This document shows, piece after piece, positions 21,900-33,819 of a stretch of 64,000 bases of DNA. Origin of the DNA: Anaeramoeba flamelloides (Eukaryota > Metamonada > Anaeramoebidae); the NCBI GenBank assembly GCA_027625915.1, contig JANTQA010000023.1, forward strand, positions 8,494,001 through 8,558,000, in the 5' to 3' direction. The notes under the pieces were generated by a model. That model had not been told where the DNA came from. It made no database searches and saw nothing but the letters and a program-made list of their open reading frames with translations. Numbering within the stretch: position 1 is the first letter of the stretch; every line of letters begins with the position of its first letter. The position numbers and the translations under genes were made by a program.

Positions 21900-23511
21900 A
21901 TGAAAATAATATGGGTTATAGGCGATTTTACAAATTAAAATTTAATAGAAAATTAAAAAAAAAAAAAAAATTTATGAAATTAGAATCTTTTAAGCAAATA
22001 TTTTTTATTATTTAATGTTTGAAAAAGTCTCTTTCTAGTTTTTTAAAAAATAAAATAGAAACACAAAAAATTTTGAAATTTGAAAAATATTTTTAACAAA
22101 TTAATTGTTCTTATTTATAAGAAATTTTATAACAATTTAAATCATTTTTTGAATAAAAAAATTGATTTTACGAATTTTGAAAATCAAATTACTCAATTTT
22201 CAAATATCTTCAAGAAAATTTTATTTTTAAGAATCATATTTACACCTTATAACAAAAAAAAAAACAATTTTTACTTTAATTAGAAAATATATTTAAAATT
22301 TTAATGATAGAAATTATCCTCTAAAAAAATACAATTATTTTTCAAAAGGTTGAATAAATCAATTTTTTGGTTAACCAAAAAAATTATCAAAAAATGAAAA
22401 AAAATCTTTGTATTCATATTTGTAGAAATAATGGCTATTTGGTGAATAATAATGATAAAATAATAACAATGAAAATGGCATAAAAAAATTTTAATGTGAG
22501 AAATAAAATGAATTTAATATTTTTCTTTTTCAGATAAAATGGAAAATTAAAAATTGTTTTCACTCAAAAAGAGTTTATTTTCTCGGTATTTCTAGTCGAT
22601 CAGAATTTTTGGACACTTGACAATTACAAAGATTTTCTCTCGAGAATATAACCAATAAAAGATTTATAAATTTTGATCTTATTGTGGTAGAAGGAAGATC
22701 CCATAAAAGATCTTGAATTTTGGAAATTGAAAGGAACACAGGGTCAAATAATTTACTATTAATAGTTAAAAATTTCCATCTAATTACTTTTCTATGATTT
22801 TTTTTCTCATGAACTTGTATTTTAGTTATCTTTATTTATTTCAAAGAAATAATTTTTCTGATGATCTAACAGAAATATAAATATTGTTCTTATTTTATAT
22901 AAGAAATTAAATTTTCTTTTTATATAAAACATAATTTTATAATAGAAAATCAATCTTTTTGCCATATAAATTTTCACTTTAGAGTTAGAGCCACTTCACT
23001 AAATGATTAAAAAGAAATGAAGTATTCTCTTTCTTTAAAATTCTTTGAGAAAACAATTTCATTTAAGAGACAAAAGCTTGTTTTTACTCAATTACTCTCC
23101 AATATTTAACACTTTTTTCAGAATAAAAAATACTCATAATTATAATTATAAGAAAAAAAAAACTCCCAGATCACTTTGTGACAACAGATTAAATTAAAAA
23201 TTACCCTCTGTAGAGTTTTTTAAAAATAGTAAAAGTAAAAATTATTTAAACAACGAAAATAAAAAAAATATAAAATAATTCTAAATAATTAATATTTTTC
23301 TAAAATATTGTTTTTGTATTCATTCTCTTCTTAACAGGAATAATGAAATTAAATGAACCAAAGTAATTGAAGTCGGAAAGTACAAAAAAAAAAAAAAAAA
23401 AAAAAACAGATAAAATAAAAAAGAGAGAGAAAATTTAAAGAAAAGATGAGAGATCAGCAAAAATAATTTAATAAATAAAAAAGAAAGAAATGAAAAAAAG
23501 ATATTAGAGAA

Positions 23512-24580
23512 TTAGTCTTCCTCAGAAGATGTGCTTTCAGTTTTTTCGGATTCTTCATTTTCTTCATTTTCTTCTTTCTCTTCTTTTTCAGACTTTTCTT
23601 CTTTTTCAGACTTTTCTTCTGATTCTTCCTTTTCTGATTTTTCTTTTTTTTCTTCTTTTTCAGATTTTTCTTCTTTTTCGGACTTTTCTTCTTTTTCAGA
23701 TTCCTCTTCAGATTCCTTTTCTTCTTCTGATTCCTCCTCTTCTTCTTCAGGAAGTTCAACTACTTCAGGAAGATCATTTAATTTTTCAAGTAACCCTTGG
23801 TTTGTTTCAACTTCTTCATTCCAAAATTTAAGTAAATCTTCGGTTAATTTGGTGTATGCTCGTTTTAAGGTTTGGAGTTTATAATTTATAAAGTCCTGTG
23901 TTGTTTGTTTAAGTGCTTTGTTGCTCTCTTTAAGTTCTTTTTTTTTTGTTTGCAAGATCGTTTTTTTGGTTTTTAAAGTCTTTTCGAGGGCTTCACGTTG
24001 AGTTTGGAAATTTGGCTTTTTTGATTGCTTTTCATAATTTGCTTTTGCCTTATTTAATTGGTTGGTTGCATTCTTGACTTCCTTAGTTTTTTTGGCTTGT
24101 AATGATCGTGCGTTCACAAGATCCTTGTGCTTAACAATTATTCCGCCCATCGTTTTAATGAATTCGTCATATTGCCCAGTTAATTCGATTCCAGATGTAG
24201 AAGTTGTTGTTTGTGCTTCAATAAGCGCATCGATTGTTTTTTGGATGATTTCAACATCTTTTTCTGTTTTTGTCCATTCTTTCATCAACTTTGTAACAGA
24301 AGTCAATTTGGTAATGGCTGTTTTTCTTTGTTTATTGTAAGTTGCTGTTTGTTTCTTTACAAGAAAAATGGTTTTTACAAAAAAAAAAAAAAAATTTTAA
24401 AATAAAAAGAAGGAGAAATTATATAAAAAGGTAAGTTTATTTTGTTTATGTTTTTTTTTTTTGTTTTTGTTTTTTGTTTTTAGTTTTTTGTTTTTGTTGA
24501 AAATAAAAAAAAATAAAAAAAAAAAAAAAACAAAGGATTACTAAAAAAGTTTTAATTGTTGGGAGTGACTTTGATGTCAT
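23512..24580 (-). CDS. Helical, possibly BAR-domain protein with acidic repeat tail
   Basis: Two exons are proposed: 24542-24580 (13 codons from the only suitable ATG, MTSKSLPTIKTFL) and 23512-24354, joined in phase 0 by a 187-bp GT-AG intron (donor GTAATC), giving 293 residues. Residues about 14-205 are almost entirely helical: one helix to about residue 60, a second from 'YDEFIKTMGG', a third from 'REALEKTLKTKK' through 'YKLQTLKRAYTKLTEDLLKFWNEE'. This three-long-helix plan, and the third-helix pattern, resemble BAR domains such as FAM92/CIBAR or sorting-nexin types, which bind curved membranes as dimers. I cannot show a BAR signature, so this is inference. The last 80 residues are Glu/Lys/Ser repeats built on SEKEEK, ending in EED. 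The large exon stays open upstream of its apparent first codon, which is TTG, so a 5' exon is required. Confidence 0.7.
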
Positions 24581-24999
24581 TTTTGTAATAAATTTTAAAA
24601 AAAGAAGAAAAAAATTATTTGAAGGAATAAAAAATGATTATTAACAATTTAGAATCGAGATATATGATCAGTAAAGTTGTTATCTGATTTGAGAGGGAGT
24701 AATCGTTATTTCATTCAGAGAAAGACAGGAAGATTTTTAAACAGTAAGGTTCATGATTTTGTAATTGTTCGGTAACTGTCAAAATAAATACACAACAAAA
24801 GAAATCATTTGAAAAAGTTTGATAAATATTTGTGGTGAAAAAAACAGAATGGAATTTTGAAATTATTCATTTTTTTGGTTTGAAGGAATTAGAGTTACCC
24901 GACAATAACCTTTCACTAAAAAGAAATGGCACTGGAACCGTGGACTGATATATTGTATCAAGGATGTCCAAAATGATTATAAAAAAACTCTACTGTATT

Positions 25000-25500
25000 C
25001 AAAATAAAGCATGCAATTAAATTTAATGCGTGTTTCAAAATAAAAAGCGTATTTTTTTATTATAGTTGACCTATAAACCAACCAATCAAAGAAACTGATA
25101 ATAAACCCTAAAAAAATCTGGTTTTGGTTTCTTAAAGTTCTATTATTTAAAAAGAGATTTTAAAAATGAAGGATCGAATTGTAAAATTTATCTAAAAAAA
25201 TAGAGTTAATTTTTTTGATGAACATTTTAATCATAGAAAAAAACAATAAAATTCAAAAAAATTGAGAAATTCTGGAAAATTTTCAACTATTTGAAGGAAT
25301 AATTGATATTTTACTCAAAATTACCAGACCTTTACTTTCATATTTAATTTGAACTTAGGTATACTATTTGGTAGTTGAATTCGATGTTGCCTTGGTACAA
25401 GAAGAAAAAAAAGAACGGTTAATATTGTGTAACACAGATTATAGTCTTTGGGCACCCATTATTTTGATCACTATATCAACTTTAGTTACAATAAATTATT
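25000..25500 (-). repeat. Dispersed repeat X, copy 2
   Basis: Reverse complement of the family seen at 1140-1690. Better preserved at the end near 25010-25090 ('aatgcgtgtttcaaaataaa', 'ccaaccaatcaaag'). The adjoining 24930-25010 has an unusually GC-rich phrase around 'ggaaccgtggactgat' that may belong to the same element. Confidence 0.65.
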
Positions 25501-26834
25501 AGATTTTTTTCAAATAACCACTGTTCAAAATTGAAATTGTGTAATATCAACAATTCTCAGAATAAAAGTTTTAAAATTAGATTATTTAAATCTTTTAGAT
25601 TAAATCAATTAACTTATGGTTAATAGTAGTGTAAATAACCTGTTTTTTTTATTTTAATCATTACAAAAATTTAACTCGTAGTTTTTTTTTTTTTATCAGA
25701 TTTGGGTATTGGAAGATAGTAAGACATTTGTATATTCTTGGTTCCGATTCAAATTGAATTTAGAGGTTGGATCTCCGGTTATTCGAAATGGCTCAATAAT
25801 ATTAAATGCTTCTGTTTCAAAAATTTTGTCATATTTTCTAAATTTGTGAGACTAAATGATTGTTTTATCAAAATTTTAAAAACAGAAATTCTTCTCATTT
25901 TTTTGTCAAAAAATTAACATTTTAATCTTTCAATATCTTCATAATTCTCTTTTAAAATTAATTTACAGAACCCTTTTTCTTATATATATATATCTACTTT
26001 TGTCATCCCATTGATTTGTTTCTTTTATTTATACAGTAATCAAATATTTTTTATGAAGTTAATTTTTGGTAATGCGTTAAAATAAAAAACACGGGTTATA
26101 TAGGCCACTATAAAATATTTAATAATGAAATGTTAAAAATAAATTATTTAAAATCTTGGATTAATTCATGCATTACTAGAATATGCAAAAAAGTGGAAAA
26201 ACACGAATCCTTATTACAAAATAGAATTTAAAAATGAAAATTGATAATTTCGTGTTGAAAAAAAAATTTAAACTCAAAAAAAAATTAGAAAATTGTTATC
26301 TACCTAATTCAGAAAAAAATAAGAAAAATTTAACCAAAGAATTAATAATAAAATCAACTGATATTCAAAAGATTTAATTGAATGAAGAATTGAAATATAT
26401 AATAACTTATATAATGAGTTATTGAATTCCAAAAATTAGGTCGTTGTTCATTTTACAAAATTGTAAGGAGTAAAAAAATATATATATTACTCATTTTTTT
26501 GAATCTTGAAAAGTATAGTTATGTTTATTTTTTTGGTTTTCGAAATTATAAGAAAATTTCTTCAATTTTCTTTTTATTTCTAAAAACAAATCTAAGAAGC
26601 ACTTATATTTTTTCTGGGAGTTTTTTATTGATTTGTAAAATCAAATATTTTTCTCTATTCTTTTTAATCCTCGAAAACCTATAGGATTATACTGCACTTG
26701 AATACACTCTATGGGACTTTACAGCACTTTTTGACACCATCCAAAATCATTTCACAATAATAAAATATCAAAATTCTTTAATTATAACAAAAAGATTTAA
26801 AAATTATCCTTCTGGCTTTATATTTACAAAATAA

Positions 26835-27170
26835 ATATCATTTGCCATTTACTTAAATAGATGTTAGTATGTAACCAATAAAAAAAAAAAAAAATAAAGT
26901 ATATCTATATATTTAAAATATTAACAAAAGAAAATTAGAAAAAAATATTGATCAATTTTTAAGTGGCGTGCAATTCCCTGTTAAAAAAATAGATTAATAT
27001 TTCAAAATAAATTAAAAGAAATAAACCCCAATGGCATAATTTTAAACCAAGGAAGTTTGGAATTGTTTTCATTAATTAATAATCCTGAGATATATGTTCC
27101 CAGATATTAATTTATTAAAGGTAATTTAACAATGGGTAACTAGAGTGTTTTTTACACGTCTTCAATAATA
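26835..27170 (-). repeat. Dispersed repeat F, copy 3
   Basis: Reverse-oriented F. 'cttaaatagatgttagtatg' at the left matches copy 4, and 'attgatcaat', 'ttcattaattaataat' and 'agagtgttttttacac' follow in order. The right end lies within ten bases of a MITE copy. Confidence 0.65.
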
Positions 27171-27176
27171 ATTATA

Positions 27177-27371
27177 TAGTCAGTTTCAAATTTAAGTTAC
27201 AAACTTTTTACAAAATTTAAGGCACAAAAAAATCTCAAATAAATACACAAAATTTGTAATTTTTTTTTTATACAAATTAATTACTATATTCTAAATTTTG
27301 TACCTTAATTTGGGATTTTTATTGTGCCGTAATTTTCGTTGAAGTTTATGACTTAAAAGTGGAACTGACTG
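27177..27371. mobile_element. Foldback MITE, old copy
   Basis: About 195 bp between 'tagtcagtttc' and 'gaactgactgtta'. Arms are diverged but internal 'aaatttaaggcacaaaaaa' and 'taatttgggatttttattgt' are clear. It sits next to repeat F copy 3. Confidence 0.8.
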
Positions 27372-28084
27372 TTACACATTTTTGAATTTTTTGTTCAATC
27401 ACTTGCCTAATCTAACTATACAAACCAAATAATGGTATGATGATTTATAAAATTTCCAATCTACAATCAGCGAATTTGACTATTTTTTCTATTTTTTTTT
27501 GATTTTAAAATTTCATCAACAATTTTCTTATAAAAAAACTAAAAATTAATAACTTTTGTTTTTTTTTTTTCTTTCAATGTGATTAGTTGTACTTCAATAT
27601 ATTTCATTTATGATTATAATTTTTCAAAATTATTTCAGAGCGACTTTATTATTTTTTTTTTTACAAATAATCTATGCCATGAGACAAATTTAATCCTAAT
27701 ATTTTTCATTTTTGGAGAATGAATATTTAAAATTCAACCTTTAAATTAGTTTCTAACTGTTATTTTTTTTCCAAAATTCTTGTATTTTTCAGGAATACGG
27801 AGATTGTCTTTTATTGATGAAGATCAACTTTCAGTACTACTCTATTAAAGAAAATTTTCAAGATACCAAACTATTCGGGAACTAATGAAATTCACAATCA
27901 ATAGAAACATACGCTTATTGTGCGTTTATCCATAATAAACAACTAGTCCCTTACACCCCCATTTTAAAAGTTGAATTTAAAGAGTATCATGAATGATATT
28001 TGTATCTCTTCCCTGAAAAGAATAATATTATTAATAATAATATTTTTAATTATATTAATATCTATATTAATATTGATAAATTTT

Positions 28085-28410
28085 TTCAAAATTTGCTTAA
28101 ATAGATATTATTATGTAATCCATAAAAATTCAAATGAATTTTGACCTTTATATTCCAAATATGAACCAAAGGAAATTATAGAAAATATTGATCGTTTTTA
28201 TGGGTCTGTCCTTTTCCTATGAAAAAGATAGATAAATATTTTATAACAAATTAAAAAAAAATAATATTAATGAACTAATTTCAAAACGAGATAGTTTGAA
28301 ACTATTTTCATTAATTAATAATTGTGAAATCTGTAATTTTATACTTAAATTCCTGAAAGGTGATTTAAGTCTAAGGACAACTAGAGTGTAATCTACACTT
28401 CTTCAAGAAT
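28085..28410 (-). repeat. Dispersed repeat F, copy 4
   Basis: Reverse-oriented F, parallel to copy 3 at 1.25 kb spacing. Shared words: 'cttaaatagat.tta.tatg', 'aaaatattgatc', 'ttcattaattaataat' and 'agagtgtaatctacact'. Confidence 0.65.
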
Positions 28411-28552
28411 CAAAAAAAAATTTAATCAAAATTTTCATCAAAATCATTTTTTTATAACGAAACAATTAAATTATAATTTTATATTTATCTTTAATAAATT
28501 TGTTTAAATTCTTGTTCAAATATTGATATATAAAATAATTGAACCAGAGTAT

Positions 28553-28750
28553 ACATTCAGTTTCATTTTTAAGTTACAAACTTCAAACCAAATTTAAGGG
28601 AAAATTAAAAATCAAAATTAAGACTTTTAAATCCGAATTCTTCAAAAAAAGATAGGTAACATAAAATTTCTAGAAAATGAACATTAATTTGGGATTTTTT
28701 TATGTTAAAATTTAGACCAAAGTTTAAAAGTTAAAAGTGATGTTGGATAT
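28553..28750. mobile_element. Foldback MITE, very old copy
   Basis: Decayed member of the MITE family: 'acattcagtttcatttttaa' on the left, 'ttaatttgggatttttttat' and 'agtttaaaagttaaaagtga' on the right. About 140 bases from repeat F copy 4, mirroring the pairing at 27.1 kb, so the two F plus MITE pairs may be one old duplication. Confidence 0.55.
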
Positions 28751-30424
28751 ATTGTTAAATTAGATAAAAGTAACATTTAAAAACTCCTGAAAACAGTGAT
28801 ATTACAGTTTGGTAAAAATTTGTAATAATCACCTCTAAAAAGAGTATAAAGTTTGTAAACTCTTTTAGAGATATTTTTGAAATCACTACTGTTACCCTTT
28901 TTTGAAAAGTTGAAATATAAATTACCAACTGTATTGATCAATAAAATTAAAATTAAATTTATTGAAAAAAACTATTTGATTCTTCGATCACTATGAGTTT
29001 TGCCTTTCAACTACAATACTCTGTAATTTTCGTCAAAGATATTCAAAATAATAATCCAAAAAAAAAAAAAAATTAAAGAAGAGCTCTTTTTCGAATTTGA
29101 AAAAAATAAATCAACAATTTTTTCTAATTATTTTGTTTTGATCAACAATTCTTCTGATTAAGTAATTATAATCTTTGATATGAATTTGACTATAAATATT
29201 CCTTCTTGAGAAATTTAATCTTAAAAAATTGAAAAAAATGTTTTTAAATTATTTTGTGTAAAATTTTTTACCTGAAATTTTCTTCCTTAAAAATCAAATT
29301 CCATTCTGAAACAGAACCTACTCTTTTTGTCTTAAACTAACAGCAAACTGTCCTTCCTATTATCGAAGATCAAATAAATAAAATTGAATTGCAATAAATT
29401 TCCTACACAATTTGTGTAAAACAAATTTTGAAAAAATTAGGTAAAGTGAAATTTTACAAGTATTTTGAAAAACACGTTTTTTAAAAGTTTAAAAAGGCTT
29501 GTCAATTTGCAATGATCAATTTTTCGATCATACAAAACAATAAAGATCGAAATATCAATACTCTTTTTTTCACCAGTTTTTATTCTGACAATAATGAGCA
29601 ATAATTAATTTGTAGAACTTGACTAGCGTTTTTTAAATGCTCAAATCATGCTTTCCTGTCTCGGAGTTTTTCGAAATTTTTAAATTAAATTGTTGATAAA
29701 TCTAAAGTAATAAGATTTGTTTCTGAAAAGATCTGCCGTTTGGATAATTATAACAAGTCTTAAATTCGAATTTCATGAACATTTCGGGAATTCTAATTCG
29801 TAACGGGAAACTGTAATTTGTTGAATTCCTCAGGAAGTGTTCATCTTTGGAAGAATAAAAGGAAGTAAAAAAATCGTTTTAAACATTTTTACAAAACCTA
29901 AAAATTTATGGGATGGTTCGAGATTTCCAAAATCTACTTCCCAGGACCAAATTTGAGTTCACAAAAGAGAAACTCTTTAAATTATCGAATTAAACTTTAT
30001 TTAAAAAGAATAATCTTTTTGAAATTACATTCGTTTTATCAGATTAGAGAGTGTGAACAGTTTTTTTTAATCAACACGATCTTTTGGATTCAGAAATTCA
30101 CATTTAGACCGAAGGATAATTATAAAATCAATCAAATATTTACTCGTTTTAAAAATTTTTGATCACTCTGGTTTGTTTATGAAATATCCTTAGAAACAAT
30201 TTAATAATTTAAATTTTCAAACTTGGGAGATAATCCTGAAATAGTGACCACAAATCATACCTGTTCCATAAATTGATTGATCACTCTTATTTCAAATAGG
30301 AAAAAGTATTTTATTTTATTAAAAAAAAACCTATAAAACGACTTATCCCAAAAATCGATTCATTATTTTTTTAAATATCAATTCAATTTACTTGTTTAAT
30401 ACTCTTTACAACTTTTTTATCCAA

Positions 30425-30616
30425 ATGAACAAAATACAACAAAACACAACTAAAACTTTATTCGCCAAGCCAACCTTCCAAGATTTACCGGCGATCCGAA
30501 GAATTCTCTATTTGTCAAAATTGACAACAGATTCAAGTGCAACTTTGGTGTACAAGAAACAGCCATATAAATTCATACACAGGGTGCCATTAAAATGCAA
30601 ATGTATTAATAAATAA
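30425..30616 (+). CDS. Possible small gene or exon, 63 codons
   Basis: From the second ATG of an open frame, 63 residues (MNKIQQNTTKTLFAKPTFQD... ending CKCINK). Codons include gcc, ccg, gcg, atc and agg, and local G+C is well above that of the flanks, unlike chance frames here. The residue mix is protein-like (Thr, Ala, Pro, Arg, two Cys near the end). I recognise no family. It could be a real short gene, one exon of a spliced gene, or a decayed gene remnant. No partner exon was found. Confidence 0.25.
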   Translation: MNKIQQNTTKTLFAKPTFQDLPAIRRILYLSKLTTDSSATLVYKKQPYKFIHRVPLKCKCINK

Positions 30617-32042
30617 CATGGAGCAGAACTTGAAAAAACAAAAACAAATTATTAATGATCTTTTTTAAAAACTATTAATCTTTTTGAAAAGACTCTTTTC
30701 TGTATATTAGACAACACAACTAAAAAAAGAAACATAATATTATCTCTTTTTGGAATGTTGAGTTTTTTTTAATACTATTTTTTTTAAATTTTTTTAATTC
30801 TTTGATTAATTTTTGAAAAATAAACGAACAAAGCACCCCCTTTTTCTTGATTTTAATTATATTTTATTTTTTTTTTTTTTAAACAAAACAAAAGACTTTG
30901 AACAAAAGTTTTATTTTAGTTTTGTTTTTTGGTTTTTCGAGTAAGTTGTTAGGTAGTGGGTTGGTTAATCAAAATTTCTCTTTCAGAACAATATGTAAAC
31001 CTCAAAACTGAAAAAAAAACAAAAAATTCATTTTGAGAAACCAGTGTTATTAATTGGTTGAAATTCAATCTGACAGTTGGTTATTTAATTTTGAGTAATT
31101 CTTAAGGACTATCTAAAAAAAGGCCATTTTGGGGGTAACGTGGGTTAAAACATCACAGTTTTAGACTCTTTATCTTTTTCAATTAACGAGAAACCTAAAA
31201 TGCAAAATTTTTCAGAATTTTTTTGCAAAATTTCAAAGGCAAATTCATTTTTTGAATGTTCAATTTCTTTTGTCATTTTTTCATCGCATCTAATTTTTAG
31301 CAACCCCAAAAAAATGAAAAAGAAATTATTTTTTCTTTTCAAAGCTAAATTGACGATATTTGATTTCATCGTTTCCAACAAAAAGGTTTTTTTTTTGTCG
31401 AAAAGAACACATAAAAAATTTTTTTACAAATAAGATCAAAAAGAAAATAAGTAAAAAGTAAAAAAGAAAAGTTTATTTATAAAAAAAAGGAAAAGAACCC
31501 CCTTTAAGATTTTTTAACTATATTAGAGAATAGTATTTGGGTGAAAACCAAGTATTTTTTGTAATTTTAATAATAAATGTACACTTCCATTCTAAGAATA
31601 TTGGAAGTTCAGTTTTTTGCCGGTATGTGCAAGTCATGAGTGGAGTATAATGTAGAGACTTGTGAGTTTTTTCTGGACTTTTTTTTGTTGTGGATCATTT
31701 GATTGTTTTTATTTTGTAATTTTTTTGGGAATTTTGGGTTGCAGTTTTGAAAACTTTCTAACACAGCGTTCTGCTTCGGTTCTTTGAAATTGTTTTTTGA
31801 CTGTTGGTTTGGGGATTTAATTTAGTGTCTTGAATATTTCTTTTATTGAACAAAAAGAAAATAAAAATAAGAAAATAAGAAAAAAATAAAAAAATAAAAA
31901 AAATCCTCTTCGCAAATGAGAAAAACAAATAATGAAAATGAATGAAAAATAAAAAACAAATCACTTCTAACTTTTCCCCTTTTCATTTTAAATTTTTTTT
32001 AAAATGACAAAGAAAAAATTTCATTTCGATAAATTTAATGTA

Positions 32043-32138
32043 CACAACCTAACCATGATCGTTCTAATTGAAGTATTGTCTTACAATCGATTTTTATCTC
32101 TGAAAAATGAAAGTTAGAACGATCATGGTTGGGTTGTG
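32043..32138. repeat. Foldback with 25-bp arms
   Basis: Arms 32043-32067 and 32114-32138 are reverse complements with a single mismatch; both contain 'ccatgatcgttctaa' or its complement. The 46-base loop is AT-rich. A MITE remnant or an RNA hairpin are both possible; no second copy was seen in the window. Confidence 0.8.
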
Positions 32139-32402
32139 GTTTTCAGTAATAAGTTTGCTAATAAGAAACTGATCTATCTAAATTACCAATTCCTAAATTT
32201 TTGAAATTAGATCTTTCTTCTGGTTATCAAGAAATAAAGAACGCATTTCGCTTATGTTTTAATCCATATGAAGTCAATAGTGGTCTTTTTTTAGATAATC
32301 CTTAAATTAATAATAAATTTGTTTTTTTTTGGAAAAAAATATTCAATTAAAGTGGGTTATGGAGATAGCCTGTAAACATACTATATGTCTTTATTTTCTT
32401 TA

Positions 32403-32599
32403 CAGTCAGTTTCACTTTTAAGGCACAAACTTTCAACGAAATTTAAGGCACAAAAAAAATCTCAAATTAAGGCACAAAATTCAAATTCTAGTAAAATTAA
32501 ATTGTAAAAAATTAAATTCCAAATTTTGTGCCTTAATTTGAGATTTTTTTGTGCCTTAAATTTCGTTGCAAGTTTGTGTCTTAAAAGTGAAACTGACTG
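32403..32599. mobile_element. Foldback MITE, young copy 1 (197 bp)
   Basis: Starts CAGTCAGTTTCACTTTTAAG and ends with its near-perfect reverse complement; complementarity runs about 85 bases inward from each end, so almost the whole element folds back. It is flanked by TA on each side, the target duplication of Tc1/mariner-type elements. There is no coding capacity, so movement would need a transposase in trans. Almost the same length and sequence as the copy at 33347-33543. Confidence 0.92.
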
Positions 32600-33346
32600 T
32601 ATGTGTTCTACAGTTTTTTCAAAAAAATTCGTCCTATTAAAAAACACAGTTTTCATTACGTTTATTTTCCAATTAATAAATGAAAATTTTTATTTCAAGT
32701 TCCAAAATGAATATTAATTATAACTGTTACAATCTAATTAGCAGAGTAAAAATTTTGTCTTAGAATTAACGAAGGAAGTTTAATTTATTGTCTAAAAATA
32801 TCATTTTTAAACGAGGCTGGCAAGATCTTTGGGTTTTCTTCAACTTGAAAACTAGAAAAATATTTTGGGATGTGAACTCAAATTTTTCATTTTTTAATTG
32901 GAAAATAATAGATGTAAAAAAACTGGATAAAATCCTTGGACTTGTTACAAACTTTGAAGCTTTCAGACACTTTAAAAGCGTGAAAATTTTTCTCAAAGTG
33001 TTTTTTTTTTGTTGGTAAAGTAATTTTAAATTGGGTGGGGGTATTGGCTCTATAGGAGTGAAGAAAATACCTACCATTAAAAAAATCTCTAACGAGATTC
33101 TTAATTGTATATATTAGGAAAATTGTTGAGTTATTTCTTTTATTTTAAATCAAAGCCATTTTTTTCTTCAAAAACCAAACTTTTTAAATAGTTACTCACT
33201 CACTTATTAGAATGATGATTAATGAAATTACACTTGTTCATTGCATTATCCAACCAATCAAAAAACAAGAATAAATATTATCATTTTTCAAATTCCTATC
33301 AGTCATCAATAAAACCCTCACACTTTTAAAAAAAAAAGTTTATATA

Positions 33347-33543
33347 CAGTCAGTTTCACTTTTAAGGCACAAACTTTCAACGAAATTTAAGGCACCAAAA
33401 AAATCTCATATTAAAGCACAAAATTCAGCTTCTAGTAAAATAAATTGTAAAAATTAAAATTCCAAATTTTGTGCCATAATTTGAGATTTTTTTGGTGCCT
33501 TAAATTTCGTTGAAAGTTTGTGCCTTAAAAGTGAAACTGACTG
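33347..33543. mobile_element. Foldback MITE, young copy 2 (197 bp)
   Basis: Same 197-base length, same CAGTCAG termini and flanking TA as the copy 944 bases upstream, with only a handful of differences ('ggcaccaaaa' for 'ggcacaaaaa', for example). The right arm is an intact complement of the left. Confidence 0.92.
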
Positions 33544-33819
33544 TACTTACTGTTATCAAATAATTAAACAAGTATTCTAGAGACCCCCACCTTAATGAAC
33601 TTTATGTATTTTTATTTACTTAGTTCATAAAAAAAAATAGTTATTTATAATAAGGGTTTGATTTAAAATATTTGCTTTTACACTATAAATATCCTAATAA
33701 TTACAATTAAAAAATTTTTCCTTGTTTTTTTCCCAACGATACTTCTCTTTTTTTTTACTATCAAATTAAAACCCTGAAATTTCTATTTTTTTGATCCATT
33801 AAAAATATAAACCATTTTT

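Larger units (their letters stand above)
16829..23511. other. 6.7-kb gene-poor spacer
   Basis: No gene supported. Frames such as 17017-17241 and 22080-22283 are Phe/Leu/Ile/Asn/Lys-rich, as chance frames in such DNA are. Recognisable contents: repeat B (19010-19600), a C10...G10 inverted pair (19917-20041) and an old MITE copy (21702-21899). Confidence 0.5.

Noticed and set aside
23454-23884. Phe/Ser-rich and Lys-rich frames over the acidic tail of the BAR-like gene
   Set aside because: Shadows of the SEKEEK-encoding repeat; the minus-strand frame continues into a protein-like helical body and the others do not.
29908-30162. 84-codon frame before the 30425 candidate
   Set aside because: Length is within chance expectation and the composition is Phe/Ile/Lys/Asn-dominated; no in-phase splice to the next frame was evident.
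31145-31433. Overlapping frames of 78 and 77 codons on opposite strands
   Set aside because: Both are within chance length for this base composition and neither has recognisable motifs.
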